Of a stretch of 64,000 nt of DNA, positions 43,968 to 52,565 are shown one piece after another. The notes below the pieces were generated by a model, which saw only the letters and a program-made list of their open reading frames with translations, was not told the origin of the DNA and did no database searches. The stretch covers positions 186,001 to 250,000 of the forward strand of contig JAYQJO010000001.1 in NCBI GenBank assembly GCA_038142205.1. Reading direction: 5' to 3'. The stretch's first letter is position 1. Each line of letters opens with the position of its first letter. Source of the stretch: UBA7359 sp038142205 (GTDB lineage Bacteria > Pseudomonadota > Gammaproteobacteria > Eutrophobiales > Eutrophobiaceae). Made by a program: the position numbers and the translations under genes.

Positions 43968-45185
43968 TCAATCCGGTTTTTGAAATACCAGTGTTGCATT
44001 GGTTCCACCAAAACCGAAGCTATTAGACATGATTGTATTTAAGCCGACATTATCTTTTCGCTCTAAAGCAATAGACATTCCTTCTGCGCCAGGATCAAGA
44101 TCTGAGACATTCATTGATTTTGCAATAAAGTCGTTTTCTAGCATTAATAAACTGTAAATCGATTCATTCACGCCAGCAGCACCCAAGGCATGGCCGGTTT
44201 GAGATTTTGTTGCACTGACTACAGGGAGTGATTTGTCTGCAAAAACTTCCTTGATTGCATTTAACTCTGTTATGTCACCTGCTGGTGTGCTGGTCGCATG
44301 TGCATTAATGTAGTCGATGTCATTATCAACATTTTCTAATGCCTGTTGCATACATCTCATTGCGCCTTCTCCAGAAGGTTTAACCATATCGGCACCATCT
44401 GATGTTGCACCATAACCCACGACTTCAGCATAAATTTTTGCATTACGAGAGAGCGCGTGTTCCAGTTCTTCAAGAACGAGAATGCCGCCACCACCTGAAA
44501 TAACAAAACCATCACGGTTAGCATCATAAGGGCGCGATGCTGTTTCAGGTTGACTATTATATTTTGATGAGAGAGCACCCATACAATCGAATAGTAACGT
44601 TGAAGTCCAGTGGATCTCGTCGCCACCTCCAGCAAAAATAATATCCTGTTTGCCCAATTGAATTAATTCATAAGCATTACCAATACAATGTGCACTGGTG
44701 GCACAGGCCGAACTGATTGAATAATTCACACCTTTAATTTTATGAGCAACTGAAAGACAAGCACTGTTTGTGCTGGCCATAATTCGGGGAACCATTGTCG
44801 GGCCAATTTTACGCGCACCGCGTTCACGTAATATATCAATCGACTCCTGTAGGTTTTTATTTGAACCGCCACCAGAGCCAGCGATTAAACCGGTGCGAAT
44901 ATTTGATACATCGTTTTCATCCAGATTGGCATCTTCAATTGCTTCCTTCATAGCCAAGTGGTTATATGCCGCACTGTCTCCCATGAAGCGTTTTAGTTTT
45001 CTATCGATTAATGCATCAAGATCAATGTTAATTGAACCATGGACATGGGAGCGAAAGCCAAGCTCTTCATATTCAGGAAAAAATTCTATGCCTGATTTCC
45101 CTGTTTTAAGAGATTCCAGCACTTCATTTTTATTATTTCCTATACTGGATACGATACCGAGGCCAGTAACAACTACTCTTTTCAA
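43968..45185 (-). CDS. fabB: 3-oxoacyl-ACP synthase I
   Basis: The 405-residue condensing enzyme extends acyl-ACP, including unsaturated chains. The catalytic Cys161 (SSACATSAHCIG) and the two His (NAHATSTPAGD, ATKSQTGHALGAAG) are in place. It follows fabA by nine bases. The fabA-fabB pair is the hallmark of the anaerobic unsaturated fatty acid route found in most gammaproteobacteria. Confidence 0.97.
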   Translation of the reverse strand: MKRVVVTGLGIVSSIGNNKNEVLESLKTGKSGIEFFPEYEELGFRSHVHGSINIDLDALIDRKLKRFMGDSAAYNHLAMKEAIEDANLDENDVSNIRTGLIAGSGGGSNKNLQESIDILRERGARKIGPTMVPRIMASTNSACLSVAHKIKGVNYSISSACATSAHCIGNAYELIQLGKQDIIFAGGGDEIHWTSTLLFDCMGALSSKYNSQPETASRPYDANRDGFVISGGGGILVLEELEHALSRNAKIYAEVVGYGATSDGADMVKPSGEGAMRCMQQALENVDNDIDYINAHATSTPAGDITELNAIKEVFADKSLPVVSATKSQTGHALGAAGVNESIYSLLMLENDFIAKSMNVSDLDPGAEGMSIALERKDNVGLNTIMSNSFGFGGTNATLVFQKPD

Positions 45186-45194
45186 TTTATGCTC

Positions 45195-45710
45195 CTAAAA
45201 TTCATCTGTTGATTTAAATAACCCGACGCGTAGATCCTTTGCTGCATAAACTTCTTTTCCATCAACTGACATTGTTGCATCGGCAACACCCATCACCAGT
45301 CTTCTTAGAACAACGCGTTTCATGTCTATATGATAAGTGATTAATTTATTTTTTGGTGTCACTTGACCTGTAAACTTAACATCACCTGCCGCTAAAGCTC
45401 TACCGCGACCAGGCGCACCGGACCAACCCAGAAAAAAACCAACGAGCTGCCACATTGCGTCCAAACCTAGGCATCCTGGCATAACGGGGTCACTCACGAA
45501 ATGACAATCAAAAAACCATAGATCGGGTTTAATGTCGAGTTCAGCTGTTATTTCTCCTTTTCCAACCGAACCACCATCTTCTGTAATTTCTGTGATGCGA
45601 TCAAACATTAGCATAGGGGGTAAGGGCAACTGAGCATTACCTTCTCCAAACATTTCACCACGGCCGCAGGCCAATAATTCTTCTTTTGTATAACTATTTT
45701 TCTTATTCAT
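45195..45710 (-). CDS. fabA: 3-hydroxydecanoyl-ACP dehydratase/isomerase
   Basis: The 171-residue hot-dog-fold enzyme introduces the double bond at the C10 stage of fatty acid synthesis. The catalytic His is in DCHFVSDPVMPGCLGLDAMW, together with the Asp on the partner helix. The ATG at 45710 is divergent from ispG. It is the first gene of fabA-fabB. Confidence 0.97.
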   Translation of the reverse strand: MNKKNSYTKEELLACGRGEMFGEGNAQLPLPPMLMFDRITEITEDGGSVGKGEITAELDIKPDLWFFDCHFVSDPVMPGCLGLDAMWQLVGFFLGWSGAPGRGRALAAGDVKFTGQVTPKNKLITYHIDMKRVVLRRLVMGVADATMSVDGKEVYAAKDLRVGLFKSTDEF

Positions 45711-45845
45711 TCGCGCTAGTATCTCATGTCATTATTATTTTTGCCTAACAAATTAGTTGTCGATATATAATATTGATGAGCTTGACAGCGAATTATCGCT
45801 GATTAGACTGCTTGTCTTACTTATTTCAATTGCAAGGTTTTCATA

Positions 45846-47084
45846 ATGTCCTCAGGTTTTGGTCCGCTCGAAAGGCGTAACAGTGTTGGTGTTAAAATTG
45901 GCTCAGTCGTTGTTGGTGGTTGTCACCCGGTCGTCGTCCAGTCAATGACTAATACCGATACAGCAGATGCTGATGCTACAGCGAATCAAGTTCAACAACT
46001 CGCAGCCGCCGGTTCTGAATTAGTCAGAATCACAGTAAATACTGAAGCCGCTGCTGCTCAGGTAGCTACTATACGAAAAAAACTTGATGATGTCGGTTGT
46101 CGGGTTCCATTAGTGGGAGACTTCCATTACAACGGACATAAATTGCTAAGTGACTATCCTGACTGTGCCGATGCGTTGGCCAAATACCGAATTAACCCTG
46201 GTAATGTTGGTTTTGGCAGAAAGAAGGATGATCAATTTACAACTATGATCGAGAAGGCCATTGAATACGACAAACCAGTTCGTATCGGCGTCAATTGGGG
46301 AAGTCTGGATCAAGAATTGTTAAAAGACATGATGGACGAGAATGCTAAGTTAGCCGATCCGAAAGAAGTTGATGATGTCATGCGTGAGGCCTTGATTGTT
46401 TCGGCTATCAGCAGTGCCGAGAAGGCAGAAGAGATAGGCTTACCTCGAGATCATATTCTTCTGTCCTGTAAGGTTAGTGGGGTACAGAAGCTCATTGCGG
46501 TATATCGTGATTTGGCCTCGCGATGTGATTATGCACTGCATTTGGGACTGACCGAAGCGGGAATGGGTTCGAAAGGTATTGTTGCTTCTACTGCAGCAAT
46601 GGGTGTGTTACTGCAGGAAGGTATAGGAGATACTATCCGTGTTTCGTTAACTCCAGAACCTGGTGGTGACAGGAGTAATGAAGTGATTGTTGCTCAGGAG
46701 ATGTTGCAAACAATGGGTTTGCGATCCTTTACGCCGCTGGTGACAGCTTGTCCAGGTTGTGGTCGGACGACGAGTACCGTTTTTCAGGAATTGGCTGATA
46801 ATATTCAGGCCTATGTTCGAAGTCAGATGCCAATCTGGCGTGATAAATACGAGGGTGTTGAAGATATGAATCTGGCCGTAATGGGTTGTGTGGTAAATGG
46901 CCCAGGTGAAAGTAAACATGCCGATATTGGAATTAGTTTACCGGGCACCGGTGAGGCTCCGTCAGCGCCAGTATTTATAGATGGTAAGAAAGCCATGACT
47001 TTAAAAGGTGACAATATAGCGGGCGAATTTCGCAAAATAGTCGATAATTATATAGAAACTCGATACGCGAAAATCACTAGTTAG
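45846..47084 (+). CDS. ispG: 4-hydroxy-3-methylbut-2-enyl diphosphate synthase
   Basis: The 412-residue enzyme is the 4Fe-4S protein of the non-mevalonate isoprenoid pathway. The TIM barrel starts with VVVQSMTNTDTADADAT. The cluster cysteines are in TACPGCGRTT and MGCVVNGPGESKHADIG. It is a stand-alone gene between fabA and an OmpA lipoprotein. The length is that of the compact proteobacterial form. Confidence 0.97.
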   Translation: MSSGFGPLERRNSVGVKIGSVVVGGCHPVVVQSMTNTDTADADATANQVQQLAAAGSELVRITVNTEAAAAQVATIRKKLDDVGCRVPLVGDFHYNGHKLLSDYPDCADALAKYRINPGNVGFGRKKDDQFTTMIEKAIEYDKPVRIGVNWGSLDQELLKDMMDENAKLADPKEVDDVMREALIVSAISSAEKAEEIGLPRDHILLSCKVSGVQKLIAVYRDLASRCDYALHLGLTEAGMGSKGIVASTAAMGVLLQEGIGDTIRVSLTPEPGGDRSNEVIVAQEMLQTMGLRSFTPLVTACPGCGRTTSTVFQELADNIQAYVRSQMPIWRDKYEGVEDMNLAVMGCVVNGPGESKHADIGISLPGTGEAPSAPVFIDGKKAMTLKGDNIAGEFRKIVDNYIETRYAKITS

Positions 47085-47232
47085 CAGGAATTCAAAAATG
47101 AGAACTGTATCACAATCATTTGATATTGCGTCAATAAAGACTATATTTAGTATAAATTGACTTTGTTTGTTTGTTTGAGACGGCGTATCATTGAATTTTT
47201 ATTTTTATATATATTTGAGGGGAGAGGTAAAT

Positions 47233-47997
47233 ATGCGAGTAGTAAGGATATATGCAATCTTACTGATGGCTACCATTTTATCTGCTTGTGCTGCCGGAGG
47301 CGGTAATGCGGGTGCAGATAACCATGGTTATTGGGTGAATTCTGGTGGAAAGGTTTGGAAAAGTGGTTTTGGTGAATGTTGGGGTAGTAGTAGTAGGAAC
47401 CCAGACATGATAGGAGAAGACTGTGGCGCTATAACCCCGGCTGCTCCTGCAGCTCCTGTTGAGCCAGCACCTATCCCTCCGAGTGATGAGGATAATGATG
47501 GTGTACCTGACACAGATGATAAATGTCCAGGGTCGAAATCAGTGCCTGTTGATAGTAACGGTTGTGAAAATGACGGTGATGGTGATGGCGTGCCTGATTA
47601 CTTGGATGTATGCCCAAGAACACCACAAGGCGCTACTGTTGATGCCAATGGCTGTAGTGAAGCGTTAGTTTCACTGAAAGGCGTTCACTTCAAATTTGAT
47701 AGTGCTAGCTTGACTTCTGAAGCTAAGTCCATACTTGATGGGGCGTTATCTGCGATTCAATCGAATGCAAGCCAAAATCTTCAGGTTGAAGGTCATACCG
47801 ATAGCACGGGCTCAGATTCATACAATCAGGACTTATCTCAACGAAGAGCGCAATCGGTTGTTGATTACCTTGTATCACAAGGCGTTAGTAGCACTAGGCT
47901 AAATGCCCAGGGTTTTGGTGAAAGTTCACCAGTAAGCTCAAACGATACATCTGAAAACCGAGCACAAAACAGACGTGTTGAGATTTATGCTCGATAG
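47233..47997 (+). CDS. OmpA-family lipoprotein with calcium-binding-type repeats
   Basis: The 254-residue protein begins with a lipoprotein signal (ILLMATILSACAAGG; lipobox LSAC). A proline/alanine-rich linker and two acidic repeats of thrombospondin type 3 kind (DEDNDGVPDTDDKCPG, DGDGDGVPDYLDVCPR) follow. A C-terminal OmpA peptidoglycan-binding domain (FKFDSASLTSEAKSIL, EGHTDSTGSDSYNQDLSQRR, NRRVEIYAR) completes it. The ATG at 47233 has a GGGGAGAGG ribosome-binding sequence; the earlier ATG at 47191 would spoil the signal. It links outer membrane and cell wall. Confidence 0.92.
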   Translation: MRVVRIYAILLMATILSACAAGGGNAGADNHGYWVNSGGKVWKSGFGECWGSSSRNPDMIGEDCGAITPAAPAAPVEPAPIPPSDEDNDGVPDTDDKCPGSKSVPVDSNGCENDGDGDGVPDYLDVCPRTPQGATVDANGCSEALVSLKGVHFKFDSASLTSEAKSILDGALSAIQSNASQNLQVEGHTDSTGSDSYNQDLSQRRAQSVVDYLVSQGVSSTRLNAQGFGESSPVSSNDTSENRAQNRRVEIYAR

Positions 47998-48023
47998 TTG
48001 ATTTTTAGTAGTTAAGTTGTAAT

Positions 48024-48055
48024 AAAAAGGCAAGGCTATCACCTTGCCTTTTTTT
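48024..48055 (+). terminator. Terminator after the OmpA lipoprotein
   Basis: AAGGCAAGG and CCTTGCCTT form a perfect stem with a six-base loop, flanked by A's and a run of seven T's. It is a rho-independent terminator able to work in both directions. Confidence 0.93.
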
Positions 48056-48164
48056 ATGTACAGGACGGACTCTTAAGGGTTTATGATCTATACGAGTCCT
48101 AAGTAAGTATCTGCATCCATGCAGGCAATATTACAGGCGTAACGATTTCAAAGTGAATGAATAA

Positions 48165-48326
48165 CTATTTAGTCACAAGCCATATGGCGTGAATTAAACC
48201 TGGAATGAAAAATAACAGGCAAAGAACGATATTGATGATTAAGTCTTTTCCTGCTCCTTTTTTCAGAAAGACTGCAACTGGTGGTAACAAGATAGCAATA
48301 ATTATTAGAAGTAGTTTATTGTCCAT
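48165..48326 (-). CDS. YqaE/Pmp3-family membrane mini-protein
   Basis: The 53-residue protein starts at an ATG at 48326 on the minus strand, with GAGGAG nine bases upstream. Two hydrophobic helices carry the family motif: LLPPVAVFLKKG near residue 13 and FIPGLIHAIWLV near residue 40. Pmp3/UPF0057 proteins lie in the inner membrane and are linked to ion balance and stress tolerance. It is divergent from the DUF4197 gene and is too short to be found by length filters. Confidence 0.9.
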   Translation of the reverse strand: MDNKLLLIIIAILLPPVAVFLKKGAGKDLIINIVLCLLFFIPGLIHAIWLVTK

Positions 48327-48423
48327 AGCTGGTTCTCCTCTTTATAAGGTATGATGCTTTTAAATTTATAAGCGCTTGTAAGGATATACAGTCTGGCTAC
48401 TATTTTAAAGTGAGGAATCAAGT

Positions 48424-49179
48424 TTGAACGGTATGAAACTCTTAAAATCATTGTTGTTTTCGTTATTGCTGGGCACATCAGTGTCTGGTTACTCTGCATG
48501 GGGTGACTTTTTTGAAGTTTTAAAAGAAACAACGTCAGAGGTATTAGGTAATAAGGAATTAAGTAATAAATTGAGTAATGATGAAATTGTTTCCGGACTA
48601 AAAGAAGCTTTAATTAATGGTAGTCAATCTGCAGTTAGTATTCTTGGTAAGGAAAATGGTTTTCTATCACATCCGCAATTAAAAATACCCATGCCTGAAA
48701 AGTTGCGCGCAATTGAATCAGGTTTAAGAAAGCTTGGGCAGGATAAAATTGCTGATCAATTCATATTATCCATGAATCGTGCTGCGGAAGAAGCGACACC
48801 AAAAGCAATGTCTATCTTCAGTAACGTTATAAAATCTATGACGCTTGAAGATGCGCATGGTATTTTGAAAGGAACAGATAATGCCGCGACGGAGTACTTG
48901 AAAGAAAAAGGCGGTAATCAATTACATCAACAGTTTTTACCTGTAGTAAAACAGGCAACAAGCCGTGTTGGTGTTACAGAAAAATATAAGGCTTTAATTG
49001 ATAATCTTGGAGCAATGTCGCATTTTATTGATGCCGAATCTCTGGATCTGGATCAATATGTTGCAAGTAAAGCTGTTGATGGATTATTTACTTTAGTTGC
49101 TGAAGAAGAAAAGTTAATCAGAGAAAACCCGGCTGCACGTACCAGTGAATTATTAAAAAAAGTCTTCTCTCAAAATTAG
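48424..49179 (+). CDS. DUF4197-family secreted protein
   Basis: The product of about 250 residues has a signal peptide (LKSLLFSLLLGTSVSG) and a helical DUF4197 domain (ALINGSQSAVSILGKENGFL, IKSMTLEDAHGILKGTDNAATEYL, LFTLVAEEEKLIRENPAARTSELLKKVF). The function is not known. The TTG at 48424 lies eight bases after GAGGA, a better position than the ATG at 48433, so it is the likelier start. It has no operon partner. Confidence 0.85.
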   Translation: MNGMKLLKSLLFSLLLGTSVSGYSAWGDFFEVLKETTSEVLGNKELSNKLSNDEIVSGLKEALINGSQSAVSILGKENGFLSHPQLKIPMPEKLRAIESGLRKLGQDKIADQFILSMNRAAEEATPKAMSIFSNVIKSMTLEDAHGILKGTDNAATEYLKEKGGNQLHQQFLPVVKQATSRVGVTEKYKALIDNLGAMSHFIDAESLDLDQYVASKAVDGLFTLVAEEEKLIRENPAARTSELLKKVFSQN

Positions 49180-49387
49180 CTCAGCCTGATATAACTGTTG
49201 CAAATAACAACACTTAATAAAAAAATATTTAAATTTAAACTTTGTCAGGTATATCATGCCCAGCTCTAAGGCTGAGTATCTATAAAAACACCTTATTATT
49301 ACTCGTTTATTAGTAAGTTTGATTCAAATCAAATAAATGTTCTATCTGTTTTTGTAGCCTTGTTTAATTAAAAAGCTGGAGTAGATT

Positions 49388-51325
49388 ATGTCTGAAATAA
49401 AAACTTATAAAGTACCTGATGATATAGCTGAACAAGCACATATTAATATATCTAAATATCAAGAAATGTATTCGCGCTCGATTAATGACTCAGATGCGTT
49501 TTGGGCTGAACAGGCAGAAGAATTTCTCAGTTGGTCTAGAAAATGGGATAAGGTTCAGGAATGGGATTACAACGATGTTAATATTAACTGGTTCGTCGGC
49601 GGTAAATTGAATGTCAGTTATAATTGCCTTGATAGACATCTAGATACACGCGGTGATCAAGTTGCCGTAATCTGGGAAGGTGATGATCCGGAAGAAGATC
49701 GTCAAATTACCTATAAAGAGCTTCATGAAGAGGTCTGTCGTTTTGCCAATGTACTAAAATCACAGGGTGTGACAAAAGGCGATCGTGTTTGTCTATACAT
49801 GCCAATGATTCCTGAAGCGTCTGTTGCAATGTTAGCTTGTACACGAATTGGCGCTGTTCATTCTATTGTCTTTGGTGGCTTCTCTCCTGATGCATTAAAA
49901 GATCGTATCAATGATTCAAATTGTAAAGTTGTTATTACCAGCGATTACAGTTTGCGTGGTAAAAAACAGATCCCTTTAAAAGCTAATGCCGATATAGGTA
50001 TTGATGGTTGTGAGAGTGTAACTTCATGCATTGTTGTTAAGCGTACCGGCGGTGATATTGAGTGGAATGACAATAGAGATATTTGGTATCACGAAGCTAT
50101 TGAAGCAGCTTCTTCTGATTGTGAGCCTGAAGAAATGGATGCTGAAGATCCATTGTTTATTCTTTATACCTCGGGTTCAACCGGTAAGCCTAAAGGCGTT
50201 TTACATACTACTGGTGGATATTTACTATATGCGGCTATGACACATAAATATGTTTTTGATTATCAAGAAGGTGATATTTATTGGTGTACCGCTGATGTGG
50301 GTTGGGTTACAGGGCACTCCTATATTGTTTATGGCCCATTAGCTAACGGTGCAACTTCACTTATGTTTGAAGGCGTACCAACCTTTCCTGATGCAAGTCG
50401 TTTCTGGCAAGTTGTCGATAAGTGGAAGGTTAATCAATTTTATACTGCTCCAACTGCAATTCGTATGTTAATGGGGCAAGGCGATGAATTTGTAGAAAAA
50501 ACGGATCGCTCAAGTCTGCGTATATTAGGGTCAGTTGGAGAACCAATTAACCCTGAAGCATGGGAGTGGTATTACAATGTAATTGGTAATGGGAAGTGCC
50601 CGATAGTCGATACCTGGTGGCAAACAGAAACGGGGGGGCATTTAATTACACCGTTTCCCGGCGCAACAGCACTAAAACCGGGATCAGCATCATTACCCTT
50701 TTTTGGTGTTGAGCCTTGCTTGGTTGATGATAAGGGTAATGAAATTGAAGGAGCAGCAGAAGGTGCGCTTTGTATAAAACGACCCTGGCCAGGGCAAATG
50801 CGGACTTTGTTTGGCGATCATGCGCGTTTTAAAGAAGCATATTTTTCAATGTTTCCGGGTAAGTATTTTAGTGGAGATGGCGCGCGCCGAGATGAAGATG
50901 GTTATTACTGGATTACCGGAAGAGTTGATGATGTTATCAATGTGTCCGGCCATAGAATGGGAACAGCAGAAGTTGAAAGTGCTTTAGTGTTACATGAGGC
51001 TGTTGCTGAGGCTGCCGTTGTTGGTTTTCCGCATGATATCAAAGGTCAGGGTATCTATGCTTATGTCACGCTAATGTCAGGTGTTGAACCAACCGAAGAT
51101 TTACGAAAGGAATTAGTCACTCATGTCAGAAAAGAAATCGGGCCAATTGCTTCACCTGATGTGATTCAATGGTCACCGGGCTTACCCAAAACCCGTTCAG
51201 GGAAAATTATGAGGCGTATCTTGCGTAAAGTTGCTGCTAATGAGCTAGATACACTAGGTGATACCAGTACTTTGGCAGAACCTGCAGTAGTCGAAGACTT
51301 GATTGAAAATAGAGCAAACAAATAG
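49388..51325 (+). CDS. acs: Acetyl-CoA synthetase
   Basis: The 645-residue AMP-forming enzyme makes acetyl-CoA from acetate and releases pyrophosphate. The phosphate loop YTSGSTGKPKGV, the acetate-pocket Trp in DTWWQTETGG and the conserved PKTRSGKIMRRILRK near the C-terminus (with the Lys that is acetylated in regulated enzymes) are all present. It is directly followed by pyrophosphatase, which would pull the reaction forward. Acetyl-CoA could feed the PHA genes downstream. Confidence 0.97.
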   Translation: MSEIKTYKVPDDIAEQAHINISKYQEMYSRSINDSDAFWAEQAEEFLSWSRKWDKVQEWDYNDVNINWFVGGKLNVSYNCLDRHLDTRGDQVAVIWEGDDPEEDRQITYKELHEEVCRFANVLKSQGVTKGDRVCLYMPMIPEASVAMLACTRIGAVHSIVFGGFSPDALKDRINDSNCKVVITSDYSLRGKKQIPLKANADIGIDGCESVTSCIVVKRTGGDIEWNDNRDIWYHEAIEAASSDCEPEEMDAEDPLFILYTSGSTGKPKGVLHTTGGYLLYAAMTHKYVFDYQEGDIYWCTADVGWVTGHSYIVYGPLANGATSLMFEGVPTFPDASRFWQVVDKWKVNQFYTAPTAIRMLMGQGDEFVEKTDRSSLRILGSVGEPINPEAWEWYYNVIGNGKCPIVDTWWQTETGGHLITPFPGATALKPGSASLPFFGVEPCLVDDKGNEIEGAAEGALCIKRPWPGQMRTLFGDHARFKEAYFSMFPGKYFSGDGARRDEDGYYWITGRVDDVINVSGHRMGTAEVESALVLHEAVAEAAVVGFPHDIKGQGIYAYVTLMSGVEPTEDLRKELVTHVRKEIGPIASPDVIQWSPGLPKTRSGKIMRRILRKVAANELDTLGDTSTLAEPAVVEDLIENRANK

Positions 51326-51334
51326 GAAAAATAG

Positions 51335-51883
51335 ATGAATCTGGATAGAGTTACTGCCGGTAAAAATCCGCCGGAAGAAGTTAATGTTATTGTAGAAATT
51401 CCTTTGAATGGTGACCCGGTTAAATATGAATTGGATAAGGAAACGGGTGCGATGTTTGTTGATCGTTTTTTAAATACGTCGATGCATTACCCATGCAATT
51501 ATGGATATATTCCGAAGACCTTGGCAAAAGACGGAGATCCGGTCGATGTTATTATTATGACCCCTATGCCTTTGATTCATGGGTCTGTTATTACTTGTCG
51601 ACCAATTGGTTTGTTAAAAATGACTGATGAAGCTGGAGATGATGGCAAAGTAGCTTGTGTTCCGCTTGATTCAGTATCCAAATTTCACAGTAATGTGAAT
51701 TCTTATTCTGATGTACAACCTGCTTTACTGAACCAAATTACACACTTTTTTGCGCATTATAAGGATCTTGAACCAAATAAATGGGTTAAAATTGACGGTT
51801 GGTACGGTGTCGATGATGCAAAAACAGAGATTTCCGAAGCCATCGAAGCCTACAAGGCTTCTCCAGAAAATCTACATTATTAA
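51335..51883 (+). CDS. ppa: Inorganic pyrophosphatase
   Basis: The 182-residue soluble family I pyrophosphatase hydrolyses the pyrophosphate from acetyl-CoA synthetase and other reactions. The conserved YGYIPKTLAKDGDPVDVI holds the metal-binding Asp residues. It begins nine bases after acs, so the two are co-transcribed. Confidence 0.96.
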   Translation: MNLDRVTAGKNPPEEVNVIVEIPLNGDPVKYELDKETGAMFVDRFLNTSMHYPCNYGYIPKTLAKDGDPVDVIIMTPMPLIHGSVITCRPIGLLKMTDEAGDDGKVACVPLDSVSKFHSNVNSYSDVQPALLNQITHFFAHYKDLEPNKWVKIDGWYGVDDAKTEISEAIEAYKASPENLHY

Positions 51884-51946
51884 CAATAACTTAGCGAAGA
51901 AGTTATCTTTTTTTAGAAATAATTGCATTTTTTTCTAATAAATATG

Positions 51947-51980
51947 TTGCAATGCAATATATTGCGGTGCACAATATATT
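51947..51980. promoter_or_regulatory. Twin inverted repeats upstream of the phasin gene
   Basis: TTGCA-A-TGCAA at 51947-51957 is a perfect palindrome. AATATATTG (51956-51964) and CAATATATT (51972-51980) form a nine-base inverted repeat that overlaps its end. TGC-rich sites of this type bind the PhaR repressor in some PHA-producing bacteria, so this is a candidate operator controlling the phasin gene about 50 bases downstream. Confidence 0.45.
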
Positions 51981-52026
51981 CAACGTCGAGTCACAACATA
52001 TTTAAAATTTGAAAGGGAGAAGTAAA

Positions 52027-52344
52027 ATGCAAAACGAAATTTTCGAAAAAATGACAGAAATGGGTAAATCTTCATACACTGCTATGCAAGAATTGGCTGC
52101 TATCAATAGCAAAGCATTCAAAGAGTTATCTGAATTACAAATTGGTCTGGCTACTTACAGCATGGAGTCTGGTGTTGAATTAACCAAAACTCTTAGCTCT
52201 ACGACCAACTATAAAGATGCAGTATCAGCAGAAGTTGATTTTACAAATGAATATAGTGCAAAAGTTATCGATTTCAGTACCAAAACAACTGAAATATTAA
52301 CTGATTCACGTGATGAAGTTGTTAACTTGTTTGAAAAAACATAA
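52027..52344 (+). CDS. Phasin-family granule protein, with tail coded past the stop
   Basis: The 105-residue helical protein resembles phasins that coat polyhydroxyalkanoate granules (LAAINSKAFKELSELQIGLAT and DEVVNLFEKT). The ATG at 52027 follows GGGAGA. The frame ends at a TAA at 52342-52344. The next 22 codons in the same frame, ending at 52410, read EEATVKVTPVAPKKAPKKTAA, the Pro/Ala/Lys-rich tail typical of phasins. The stop may thus be a recent change of Glu to stop, a base error or a leaky stop. A terminator follows at 52448. Confidence 0.85.
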   Translation: MQNEIFEKMTEMGKSSYTAMQELAAINSKAFKELSELQIGLATYSMESGVELTKTLSSTTNYKDAVSAEVDFTNEYSAKVIDFSTKTTEILTDSRDEVVNLFEKT

Positions 52345-52447
52345 GAAGAAGCTACCGTTAAAGTTACTCCAGTAGCACCTAAAAAAGCACCTAAAAAAAC
52401 AGCTGCTTAATCTAATCTAAAAGTATTAACCTCCTCCTCTTGTTTAG

Positions 52448-52483
52448 CCCGTATAACAAATCTATGTTATACGGGTTTTTTTT
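52448..52483 (+). terminator. Terminator after the phasin gene
   Basis: CCCGTATAACA and its complement TGTTATACGGG form an 11-base stem with a six-base loop, followed by eight T's. It separates the phasin transcript from phaE-phaC. Confidence 0.95.
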
Positions 52484-52565
52484 ATATAAAAATTATGAGC
52501 TAATAAGTTATTGTAATGTTAGTTTAAAGAAGTATTCGAAACGAATTTAGCATGAGAGTTTAACC

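Noticed and set aside
24524..52410. A changed genetic code in which TAG/TAA are read as Glu
   Set aside because: Many intact genes in the window end normally at TAA and TAG, so two internal stops are better explained as mutations or errors.
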